From Lederbergia galactosidilytica (GTDB lineage Bacteria; Bacillota; Bacilli; Bacillales; Bacillaceae_C): DNA of 64,000 nt. The notes beneath the pieces are model-generated. The model did no database searches. It saw nothing but the letters and a program-made list of their open reading frames with translations, and was not told where the DNA came from. The position numbers and the translations under genes are program-made. The stretch spans positions 62,001 to 126,000 of the forward strand of contig NZ_JAGGKH010000011.1 of the NCBI RefSeq assembly GCF_017873565.1, written 5' to 3'. Below are positions 53,531-61,492 of the stretch, piece by piece; within the stretch, counting starts at the first letter, position 1, and each line of letters opens with the position of its first letter.

Positions 53531-53899
53531 AATCAATAACCTCCACAAGAAAAGCGCAAACACCTATTTTGTAGTGAATAACTAAGTGTGACGTTCTAAC
53601 AAATAATCTGTTGGCCTCTATATAATTTTGCGCACAAGTTACGGGTGTGTTGTCACCACCACTCGATACAGCAGGCAAATTGCTAAGAGCTTGGCGGTGG
53701 TTTTCCCTCCATTTTTTGATTACTTGATCTCGGACTTTGTAACCTATAACTAGGCAGTATGATCAATCCGTATGGTGGTTGGTATGGAGCTTACACATAA
53801 TTGAAAGCCAATATTTCTAACTGCTGAGCGCTGAATCTAGAGCTACACTTGCCAAATTTTATACTTTCTTTGCTGAAAAAAAACCGCAATCATGCGGTT
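53531..53899. other. intergenic region between amylase-like gene and yisL
   Basis: About 370 bp. At its left end AACCGCA..TGCGGTT (53881-53900) with T runs is the minus-strand terminator of yisL, overlapping the yisL stop. The rest should hold the promoter of the amylase-like gene. GGCGGTGG/CCACCACT-type short pairs occur, but no gene is supported. Confidence 0.5.
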
Positions 53900-54274
53900 T
53901 TAAGATGCAAACCAGTTCCAACCAAGTGGAAGCCTTGCACCAAGGTAAAAGGTGACCAAAAATGCGATCACAAGAATCGTCCAGAACACCCCTGTTTTTT
54001 TACCAAGCTTTGTCCGAATTAAGACCATTTCCATCATCGCGATCACAACTACCCCAAAGAGGAATTTCACCCCGTAAAGAGCTGGATCAAAATTACTCCA
54101 TTTTGAGAAGAGTAACACTCCAGTTGCGATAATCAATAAATAAAAAACGCGCAAAATCATTTGTACGATGGTCATCGCCTTCTCTTTTCCACTTTTGTGG
54201 AGAACAACCGCGACGATGAATAAAATAATTGCAATCACCCAAGTTGTAACATGGGCATCAGTGCGATCAAACAT
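53900..54274 (-). CDS. yisL: DUF1516 membrane protein YisL
   Basis: A 124-residue protein with four membrane segments (TTWVIAIILFIVAVVL; IVQMILRVFYLLIIATGVLLF; ALYGVKFLFGVVVIAMMEMVLI; GVFWTILVIAFLVTFYLGARLPLGW), matching YisL/UPF0344. The start at 54274 is seven bases after AGGAGG, giving MFDRTDAHVTTWV; nine further codons upstream are open but include the ribosome site. Function unknown. Confidence 0.9.
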   Translation of the reverse strand: MFDRTDAHVTTWVIAIILFIVAVVLHKSGKEKAMTIVQMILRVFYLLIIATGVLLFSKWSNFDPALYGVKFLFGVVVIAMMEMVLIRTKLGKKTGVFWTILVIAFLVTFYLGARLPLGWNWFAS

Positions 54275-54414
54275 CCATTTCCCTCCTATTAAAAAGTCCA
54301 ATTAGACTAACGGTGGTTTCATATTATCATATATAGGCTAAAAACCACAGAAATAACCATCTATTTCACAATATTGTACATTTTACCTTTACATTCGATT
54401 TTCTTATAACATTT

Positions 54415-55626
54415 CTAGCTTGTTCCGTTGTCCGTAGCAGTTTCGCCTTTGGGTATATTTTTCTTATTCCGCCCATATGTAAAAAAGCGCCAAAGCTTTT
54501 CTATAGGGCCTTGCTTAAATTTGGATAACCAAATTTCTGCAAAAATAATTTGTAAAACAAAAATCCCAGCTGCCAGCCATGTGCCTGTAGCAACTGACAT
54601 CTTCCCATATAAGCCTAATCCATATGAATAAAATATTAATGTCCCAATAATTGATTGACTTAAATAAATTGTGATCGACATTCTGCCCGCACTCGCAAGA
54701 GGTTTTAATAATTTAGCGATAAACTGATTGGACATCAAAAGAACGATAAGAGCAATATATGCAATACTTAGTAATGGACCACCAATCATATCCTGGATAA
54801 ATTGATTACCGATCGTACGCCCAAATGCTAGGGGTAGAATTTTCCCAACCAAACCAAGCAATAAAAACACAAAAAATATTACTGTCCATAAAATTTTATG
54901 ACGTTTTGCCTTTTCCAGCCATTTCAATTTAGCAGCTCCTGCACCAATCATCATAAATGGCAGGATCATAAAGAGAATCATAATAAAGTTGGCTGGGCCG
55001 TTCGCCATATACCAATCTAAAACTCGCCTTTGGGTAATTTCCCAAAACGTGCCATCCGCATAAATTTGCGCTGAAAGTTCTAGATTCATAATATCTGTAA
55101 ACTCGCCCAGTGTTGATGTATCGATGAAAGAAACCATGATCAATATAAAACTCATAAATAATTGTGGCAATATATACACAGCAATACCAATAGAGATTAA
55201 TAATGGACCAGATAATCTAAGCATAGGTATCAACAATAGACCCATTAGAGCATATGTTATTAAAATATCCCCATGCCAAATTAGGAAGGCATGAACAATT
55301 CCAAATATTAATAGAACAAGTAATCTCCGCACACTAATCTTCCAAAATGAAGTGCCTCTTAAATGAAAGCGATTCTGCATTAATACCATTCCATAACCAA
55401 ACATCATCGCGAAAATCGGGTAGAAGCTCGCTTGCACTAAAACATCAATCCACATATAAGAAGTTAGATCATCATATTGCCACCATTCATACGGGTTATA
55501 ATAACTAAACGGCGAATGGAAGCTTAACATATTAACAATAAAAATTCCCAGTAGGGAAAAACCTCTCAGACTATCGAGGCTTTGCAATCGATCTCTCGAT
55601 ACAGTTGGACTTAAAGTACGCTCCAT
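54415..55626 (-). CDS. DUF418 membrane protein
   Basis: A 403-residue protein with about ten membrane segments. 'RLQSLDSLRGFSLLGIFIVNMLSFHSP' at the N-terminus, 'ALMGLLLIPMLRLSG' and the C-terminal DUF418 domain 'PLASAGRMSITIYLSQSIIGTLIFYSYGLGLYGKMS' (~290-390) mark the YeiB/YrkO family. These may transport or modify a lipid or sugar; none is established. The ATG at 55626 begins the conserved part; an ATG eleven codons earlier is also open. Divergent from gerPA. Confidence 0.88.
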   Translation of the reverse strand: MERTLSPTVSRDRLQSLDSLRGFSLLGIFIVNMLSFHSPFSYYNPYEWWQYDDLTSYMWIDVLVQASFYPIFAMMFGYGMVLMQNRFHLRGTSFWKISVRRLLVLLIFGIVHAFLIWHGDILITYALMGLLLIPMLRLSGPLLISIGIAVYILPQLFMSFILIMVSFIDTSTLGEFTDIMNLELSAQIYADGTFWEITQRRVLDWYMANGPANFIMILFMILPFMMIGAGAAKLKWLEKAKRHKILWTVIFFVFLLLGLVGKILPLAFGRTIGNQFIQDMIGGPLLSIAYIALIVLLMSNQFIAKLLKPLASAGRMSITIYLSQSIIGTLIFYSYGLGLYGKMSVATGTWLAAGIFVLQIIFAEIWLSKFKQGPIEKLWRFFTYGRNKKNIPKGETATDNGTS

Positions 55627-55694
55627 AATTAAATACTCTCCCCATCTCCTTTTTCTCACATCGTATTTATTCTAACCTCTTCACCCATAAAAGC

Positions 55695-55722
55695 ACAATT
55701 CTCTTAGCCTTTTCATAACATA
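55695..55722 (+). promoter_or_regulatory. candidate sigma-K promoter of gerP operon
   Basis: ACA at 55695-55697, a 16-17 base gap and CATAACATA at 55714-55722 resemble the sigma-K elements (AC at -35, CATANNNTA at -10). gerP operons are known to be sigma-K dependent. It lies about 75 bases before gerPA. Confidence 0.4.
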
Positions 55723-55797
55723 AATTGTTACAAACTCTCGAACCGATCCCCTTATATTTTAGACATCATGACAAATATAGCAAAGGAGTGAACGGTT

Positions 55798-56019
55798 ATG
55801 CCCGGTTTTGTCGGAGCCGTTCAAATCATTAGTATTGGCAGCTCTGGAATTTTTAATGTTGGGGACGTTTTTCAACTACACCCTGTTTCTTCATCTAAAG
55901 TGTTTTCAGGTGCTGGGTCCTTTAATACAGGAGAGAAAATTGCAGTAACAAATCATTATTCCAACACAAACACGTATGATAATGACGCAATGGATCAAGG
56001 CATCATGTTTACACTATAA
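55798..56019 (+). CDS. gerPA: spore germination protein GerPA
   Basis: A 73-residue protein of the GerPA/GerPF family: 'MPGFVGAVQIISIGSSGIFNVGDVFQLHPVSSSKVFSGAGSFNTGE' has the family plan and the C-terminal 'NTNTYDNDAMDQ'. GerP proteins sit in the coat and let germinants reach the inner-membrane receptors. It is first of six genes in the order A-B-C-D-E-F. AAAGGAG precedes the ATG. Confidence 0.93.
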   Translation: MPGFVGAVQIISIGSSGIFNVGDVFQLHPVSSSKVFSGAGSFNTGEKIAVTNHYSNTNTYDNDAMDQGIMFTL

Positions 56020-56043
56020 GTTTTTTATTAGGGAGAGAAATTT

Positions 56044-56262
56044 ATGACAATCCATATTCAACAGTCGATTCACATACAATCTATTAAGATTGGTGCTCTA
56101 ACCAATTCATCCGTATTACAAATTGGCACCGCTGGTGTAATTACCCCTTCCTCACATTTATACAATACAGGAGGTTTTAAAACAGCTGCCCCAGCTATTC
56201 CACAATTCGAAGAAACAATCGGAGAGACAGGTACTGAACCAAGTCTTGTTCCCTTAAGTTAA
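56044..56262 (+). CDS. gerPB: spore germination protein GerPB
   Basis: A 72-residue protein, 'MTIHIQQSIHIQSIKIGALTNSSVLQIGTAGVITPSSHLYNTGGF', matching GerPB. It has an acidic Pro/Glu-rich tail. The ATG follows GGGAGAGAAATTT, 24 bp after gerPA. Same pathway as the other gerP products. Confidence 0.92.
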   Translation: MTIHIQQSIHIQSIKIGALTNSSVLQIGTAGVITPSSHLYNTGGFKTAAPAIPQFEETIGETGTEPSLVPLS

Positions 56263-56288
56263 TGGATAATCTATTAAGGTGGTGCAAT

Positions 56289-56876
56289 ATGGAATCTTAT
56301 TATTTCCAACAGCTTTACGAACAAGTCCAACATCAGCAAAAAGAATTGAATCAGCTGCTCACAACTTTTAAAAAACTAAACAACGAATTTCAACAACTGA
56401 AGGAAAAACCTACTATCGTTGTAGAAAAATTAGAATATAAATTTGATCAATTAAAGGTTGAAACATTAGAAGGAACGCTAAATATCGGGCTAAATCCCTC
56501 TGATCTAGAAGGAATAGAAGAAATGAGCTTGCCTTCACAAGCTTATAATGGTCCTCAACAATTAAAGAGCCAGCTTCTCGAAAGAGTGACTCAATACCTG
56601 GATGAGGAAATGGATTCTTTTGTAACAGAAACTGAAAAAAGGGTGAATAAGAAACTAAATAATCAGTATAGAAATCTTATTAAAGAAGATATCCAAAAAC
56701 AATTACCAGCAAGAATCGATCATTATATTCAGCAATCTTTACGTCAATCCAATCGAGAGCAAACAGAAGAACAGCACTCAGAAAGTATCTATCAGCAGGT
56801 GATCGAAGACATTCGTCAGGGTATTTATGCTTTTATTTCTCAATTACCAGAAGCTCCAAATCACAATCAGAATTAA
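56289..56876 (+). CDS. gerPC: spore germination protein GerPC
   Basis: A 195-residue protein, the largest of the set. The N-terminus is a Gln-rich coiled coil (QQLYEQVQHQQKELNQLLTTFKKLNNEFQQLKE), followed by 'VEKLEYKFDQLKVETLEGTLNIGLNPSDLEGIEEM', diagnostic of GerPC, and a second helical part. The ATG at 56289 follows AAGGTGG; an ATG nine codons earlier lacks a site. Confidence 0.92.
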   Translation: MESYYFQQLYEQVQHQQKELNQLLTTFKKLNNEFQQLKEKPTIVVEKLEYKFDQLKVETLEGTLNIGLNPSDLEGIEEMSLPSQAYNGPQQLKSQLLERVTQYLDEEMDSFVTETEKRVNKKLNNQYRNLIKEDIQKQLPARIDHYIQQSLRQSNREQTEEQHSESIYQQVIEDIRQGIYAFISQLPEAPNHNQN

Positions 56877-56895
56877 TAGAATAAGGAGGCTTACC

Positions 56896-57090
56896 ATGAA
56901 TTTAAATGTTGTCAATCGCGAACTTTGTGTAGGGGATATTAATATAAAAGGGGTAACAACTTCTTCACTATTACTAGTGGGAGACGCAGATATCATTCAA
57001 TTAAGTTCTAAGTTTGACACTCCACCTGAGTCTTTAATCATCGGCCCATTTGTCCCACTGCCATTGGAGAATGAAAATGTGGAAACGTAA
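56896..57090 (+). CDS. gerPD: spore germination protein GerPD
   Basis: A 64-residue protein, 'MNLNVVNRELCVGDINIKGVTTSSLLLVGDADIIQLSSKFDTPPES', matching GerPD. The start is fixed by AAGGAGGCTTACC; the longer frame upstream runs inside gerPC. It overlaps the gerPE start. Confidence 0.92.
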   Translation: MNLNVVNRELCVGDINIKGVTTSSLLLVGDADIIQLSSKFDTPPESLIIGPFVPLPLENENVET

Positions 57091-57469
57091 TTCAATGGTT
57101 CAAACCATCCACATTACCAATATTATTTTTAGTTCCATACTCGAAATCGGAGATACCGTTCGAACGAGAGGATATAGTCGGGCATTGGCAGACCAACGTA
57201 GGGAGGAAATCTTTTTTGGCAATGAAGGGAATTTTGGTACTTATTCTATTTTTTCAGAGCCTACTATAATGCCTCCTTTGCCACCGCTTCCCAAAATCGA
57301 GAAATACCATGCCTTGCCTAATATTCGGGTTGGTAATATTCGGATTAAAGGGTTATCCGCCTCCGCAATTATTCAAGTTGGAAACACCCATAATGTATAT
57401 ATGGATTCAAAAATCCATCATATAAGACATCTACCTGCTGAAGTCATGAATAAAGAGGAAGGAGAATAA
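57077..57469 (+). CDS. gerPE: spore germination protein GerPE
   Basis: A 130-residue protein with 'MVQTIHITNIIFSSILEIGDTVRTRGYSRALADQRREE' and 'LPNIRVGNIRIKGLSASAIIQVGNTHNVYMDSKIHHIR', the two halves of GerPE. The ATG at 57077, seven bases after GGAG and overlapping gerPD, was chosen; an ATG six codons further on is possible. Confidence 0.9.
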   Translation: MWKRNSMVQTIHITNIIFSSILEIGDTVRTRGYSRALADQRREEIFFGNEGNFGTYSIFSEPTIMPPLPPLPKIEKYHALPNIRVGNIRIKGLSASAIIQVGNTHNVYMDSKIHHIRHLPAEVMNKEEGE

Positions 57470-57472
57470 AAA

Positions 57473-57691
57473 ATGCCCGCTTTAATCGGACCGGTACAAA
57501 TTTTTAATGTTGAAGGTGGAACAGTACATTTTGGGGATACAGCTGTCATTTCCCCTAAAGCAGCTAGCAAAACAACCACTGGATCAGGCTCAAATAGTTC
57601 AGGAGCTTTTATCGCTGTTTTAAATGGAATTAGTACAAATGGAACACTTGATACTAACTTAATTGATCAACCAACATTTGGAAATAATTAA
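57473..57691 (+). CDS. gerPF: spore germination protein GerPF
   Basis: A 72-residue protein, 'MPALIGPVQIFNVEGGTVHFGDTAVISPKAASKTTTGSGSNSSGAF' with the end 'NGTLDTNLIDQPTFGNN', close to B. subtilis GerPF and paralogous to GerPA here. It is the last gene of the operon, before a strong bidirectional terminator. Confidence 0.94.
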   Translation: MPALIGPVQIFNVEGGTVHFGDTAVISPKAASKTTTGSGSNSSGAFIAVLNGISTNGTLDTNLIDQPTFGNN

Positions 57692-57726
57692 AGACTAGGT
57701 GTGATCCACCTAGTCTTTAATTCTAG
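57689..57726. terminator. bidirectional terminator gerPF / addA
   Basis: AAGACTAGGTG / CACCTAGTCTT with a 5-base loop between two convergent units; T residues follow on both strands (TTTAATTC and TTTAATTATTTCC). Confidence 0.88.
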
Positions 57727-57754
57727 ACTTTAAACCAGTATGATTAATAGGTTA

Positions 57755-60700
57755 TTATAGTGTTAGCAAATGTCCGCCATCGAAGAAATATAAATATTTC
57801 CCTTTTATAGGAACTCCCCATATATTTTCTAAGGCTTGTTCATACAAATCTAGCTGCACTTGGTAACGTTTTGCAAGAATTGGTTTGGCTTGTGAGAATC
57901 CTCCCGGAAACTTCCCTTGAATCGTATCTGTTTTATAATCCAATAAAAATATTCCATTTTCATCTTTCCATACACAGTCAATAATTCCTTGCACCAAAAT
58001 TTTTTCCTCTTGATTATTCCAATCAGAATATACAGTATGAGCGGGAATCCCCAGTGTAAAAGGTACTTCTCGATCCACCTTATTGGCTGTTAGCAATTTC
58101 TTTCCAATCTCATGTTCAAAGAAGTGTAAAATTTGCTCACTTGGAATCGCATCTTTTTGCTCCAACGTTAAAATTTCCTTCCCTACAAGTTCATCTAGTA
58201 GCAATTCGATTGATTGTAATGTTGGAGGATTCGATAGATTAATATGTTGCATTACTGTATGCATGGCTGTTCCAATTTCGGTTGGTGTTAATTGATTTTT
58301 TTCCTTCATAAATTTCGGTCGATCGTAAAGCAACTTTTGTTCTCGGGTTACCAATTGAGTGCCGCTTGTCTCATCCTTCATTTCAAAGAGTCTTTTTAGC
58401 TCTGTTACCGACTGCTTCGACATTTTTTGTGTCGCAACCATATATGGATACTGCCACTGCAATCTTTTATAAATCATTTCTTTTTCAGAAGAATTAATTG
58501 ACAGAGGCTCTCCCACCTGTACCTTTGTTAACCATTCTTCATCGCGTGGCTCCTCATCTTGGCCTACATTCGCTAAAGTTTTAGGAGAAATGATATCTAT
58601 CTCCCACTGTGAAGGATGTTGAAGGTGCTGCGGAGATTTCTCTCCATGAAAACCATCAATCATTTGCTCATGTCGCACAAGCGCTCTACCTACCCAATCT
58701 AGATAAGAAGTAGCTGCAGCACGTTCATGGTCCGGAAGTAACCATTCAGTCACCTTTCCTACATTCGACCATTTCTTCACTTCTTTTTCAAAGTTTTTTA
58801 CACTGCCAATTAAAAATAGTTTTTCCTTTGCTCTTGTCATGGCAACGTATAATATTCTCATTTCTTCCGCTAATAGCTCCATTTTTTTCTTTTTTCTTAA
58901 AGCAATTTGAGGAAGTGAAGGATAAGAAATCCGCTTTTCAGGATTTACATATTTACTTGCGAATCCAAATTCTTTATCAAATAAGAAACTACTTTGAATA
59001 TCTCTCATGTTAAACTTTTTTCCGATTCCTCCGATAAAGACGACTGGGAATTCTAGTCCCTTACTAGCGTGAATCGTCATAATACGAACAACGTCTTCTT
59101 CTTCCCCTAACGTACGGGCTACACCTAAATCATTTCCTCGCTCTTGCATTCTTTCAATAAACCTTAAAAAGCGAAACAAGCCACGAAAAGAAGTTAATTC
59201 ATACTGACTGGCTCGGTCATATAGGACACGAAGGTTTGCTTGCCGTTGTTTTCCACCAGGTAATCCACCGACAAATTCATAAAAGTCAGTATCTCGATAT
59301 AATTGCCAAATTAATTGTGATAAGGATCCTTCTCTAGCTAAACTTCTCCATTCTTGTAACTGAGTAAAAAACTCGGATACACGTTGATGAGCTTGTGCAT
59401 ATTTACGATCAGGTAAAGATGTGATAAATTGCTTCATAGCTTGATAATAACTTTTATTCCTCGATTGGATACGAATATGAGCAAGTTCTTCTTCGTTTAA
59501 TCCGATGATCGGTGAGCGGAGAACAGCCGCCAGCGGAATATCTTGATCCGGATTGTCTATCACTTTTAGTAAAGACAACATAATAGACACTTCGATTGCT
59601 TCAAAATAACCCGTTGATAAATCTGCATAAACTGGAATCCCCAAGTTTTTGCATTCATCTATAATATCTGGAGCCCAACCGAGTGAACGTACAAGAATGA
59701 CAATATCTTTATATTTAATTGGTTTTTCATCTTTAGATTTTAAATTGTAGACTGGTTTTCGCTCATCTACCATCTTCCTAATTTTCTGCGCGATAAGTCG
59801 AGCTTCTAATTGGGATTGCTCAAGTTCTACTAGATTAAAGTCTTCATCGTCTGTTGCTGGATCTTCTCCTTCATCAGACCGATTCACAAGAGCGATTTCC
59901 ACCGGAAAAGGATCAGCTTCTGATTCTGTATAAGCAGATCCCTTCACTAATTCAGCATCTTGGCTATATTCAATTTCTCCAACTGTTGAGCCCATGATTT
60001 GTTTAAATATAAAATTAACCCCATCAAGAACCTCTCTCCTGCTACGGAAATTCTTAGATAAATCAATCCGTAGACCAGAATCTTTACCTTCAGGAGTAAA
60101 GCGCAAATATTTGTCTAGAAAAAGATTAGGTTCAGCTAAGCGAAAACGATAGATCGATTGCTTTACATCCCCAACCATAAATAAATTCCCTTCATTCTCT
60201 TCTGCGGCTGTCACAAGTCGAAGAATTGTTTCTTGAACTAAATTGACATCCTGATATTCATCAACCATAACCTCTTTAAATTGATTACGATAGATGAGGG
60301 CGATCTCTGAAGGTGCCGGTACCTGGCTTTCTTTATTTAATAAAATTTCTAAACAAAGATGCTCTAAATCAGCAAAATCGACAAGCCCTTTCTCTGTCTT
60401 TTTTAAAGAATACTGCTTCGCAAATATCTTTACTAATTCAATTAAACTTTTTAGAACTCCTTGCATTTCTTTCATATCGTTTATAAAGGAAGCTGGTTTT
60501 CTTGAAAAAAGCTCTTTCTTCAATTTTTCTAACATATTTTTAGCTTGTTTCCGATATTGATCCGCTTCCTCTATTAATTCAGGATCAAACTCCTCCCCTT
60601 TACAAGGCTTGGCCCTTGAAAATTTCCATTGATTCATAACCTCATAAAGATTTTCCCATCCTTGCAAATAGGCCTCTTCCATTCCTTTTACAATCAAAAG

Positions 60701-61492
60701 ATCATCAAGATAGTTATCCTCTCGTGGGGAAGGACCACCAGGGAGTTGGGCTATCTCTACCGCGGATTGAAGCATTTCTTTAGCAGCTGCTAACTGAAGC
60801 TGGACATCAAATTTTAATGCGCTAATAAACGGCAATTCATCAATCGATTGATCATCCGTAATATCATACATATCCACAATTTGATCTAGCCATTGATTAG
60901 GCATAGGATGTGAACGTGAGAAATCATATAGTTTAAAGACTAATTCTTGTAAAGCATGATCACTACGATCATTTGTAAATGTATCGACAAGGCGAAAAAA
61001 AGATTCATTTTCTTCTAAACCATATTCATATTCAAATACCTCATCTAACACTTCATCACGCAGGAGGTCAGCCTCCGTCTGATCTGCAATGCGAAATCCT
61101 GGGTCAATATCAACTAAATAGTAATGACTTCTTACTATGTTTAAGCAAAAAGAATGCAAAGTGGAAAAAGACGCACTATTTAACAGCCCTAATTGCCTGC
61201 GTAAATGGGTCGACGCTGGATCTAGCTCAATTGCTTTCTCTAAAGCTTCTCCAATCCTATGTCTCATTTCAGCAGCTGCAGCATTGGTAAATGTAACAAC
61301 CAAAAGCTGATCTACATTAATCGGATCATCTTTCGAAACAATTTTCTCAATGATCCGTTCAACAAGAACTGCTGTTTTTCCTGAGCCAGCTGCAGCTGCA
61401 ACTAAAATATCCTGTCCTTTTGCCATAATGGCTTTCCATTGATCATCTGTCCATGTGACAGATTTAGGCTTTATCGGAATGATCGTTTTCAT
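57755..61492 (-). CDS. addA: ATP-dependent helicase/nuclease subunit A
   Basis: A 1245-residue protein (1232 in B. subtilis). Helicase motif I is 'LVAAAAGSGKTAVLVERII' (~35), motif II 'MVDEYQDVNLVQETIL', motif III 'FMVGDVKQSIYRFRLAEP' and motif V/VI 'RIMTIHASKGLEFPVVFIGGI' and 'EEMRILYVAMTRAKEKLFLIG'. The C-terminal nuclease domain has 'GIIDCVWKDENGIFLLDYKTD' with the DYK catalytic set. With AddB it forms the Chi-responsive AddAB enzyme for double-strand break repair. It overlaps addB by 29 bases, so the two are coupled. Confidence 0.97.
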   Translation of the reverse strand: MKTIIPIKPKSVTWTDDQWKAIMAKGQDILVAAAAGSGKTAVLVERIIEKIVSKDDPINVDQLLVVTFTNAAAAEMRHRIGEALEKAIELDPASTHLRRQLGLLNSASFSTLHSFCLNIVRSHYYLVDIDPGFRIADQTEADLLRDEVLDEVFEYEYGLEENESFFRLVDTFTNDRSDHALQELVFKLYDFSRSHPMPNQWLDQIVDMYDITDDQSIDELPFISALKFDVQLQLAAAKEMLQSAVEIAQLPGGPSPREDNYLDDLLIVKGMEEAYLQGWENLYEVMNQWKFSRAKPCKGEEFDPELIEEADQYRKQAKNMLEKLKKELFSRKPASFINDMKEMQGVLKSLIELVKIFAKQYSLKKTEKGLVDFADLEHLCLEILLNKESQVPAPSEIALIYRNQFKEVMVDEYQDVNLVQETILRLVTAAEENEGNLFMVGDVKQSIYRFRLAEPNLFLDKYLRFTPEGKDSGLRIDLSKNFRSRREVLDGVNFIFKQIMGSTVGEIEYSQDAELVKGSAYTESEADPFPVEIALVNRSDEGEDPATDDEDFNLVELEQSQLEARLIAQKIRKMVDERKPVYNLKSKDEKPIKYKDIVILVRSLGWAPDIIDECKNLGIPVYADLSTGYFEAIEVSIMLSLLKVIDNPDQDIPLAAVLRSPIIGLNEEELAHIRIQSRNKSYYQAMKQFITSLPDRKYAQAHQRVSEFFTQLQEWRSLAREGSLSQLIWQLYRDTDFYEFVGGLPGGKQRQANLRVLYDRASQYELTSFRGLFRFLRFIERMQERGNDLGVARTLGEEEDVVRIMTIHASKGLEFPVVFIGGIGKKFNMRDIQSSFLFDKEFGFASKYVNPEKRISYPSLPQIALRKKKKMELLAEEMRILYVAMTRAKEKLFLIGSVKNFEKEVKKWSNVGKVTEWLLPDHERAAATSYLDWVGRALVRHEQMIDGFHGEKSPQHLQHPSQWEIDIISPKTLANVGQDEEPRDEEWLTKVQVGEPLSINSSEKEMIYKRLQWQYPYMVATQKMSKQSVTELKRLFEMKDETSGTQLVTREQKLLYDRPKFMKEKNQLTPTEIGTAMHTVMQHINLSNPPTLQSIELLLDELVGKEILTLEQKDAIPSEQILHFFEHEIGKKLLTANKVDREVPFTLGIPAHTVYSDWNNQEEKILVQGIIDCVWKDENGIFLLDYKTDTIQGKFPGGFSQAKPILAKRYQVQLDLYEQALENIWGVPIKGKYLYFFDGGHLLTL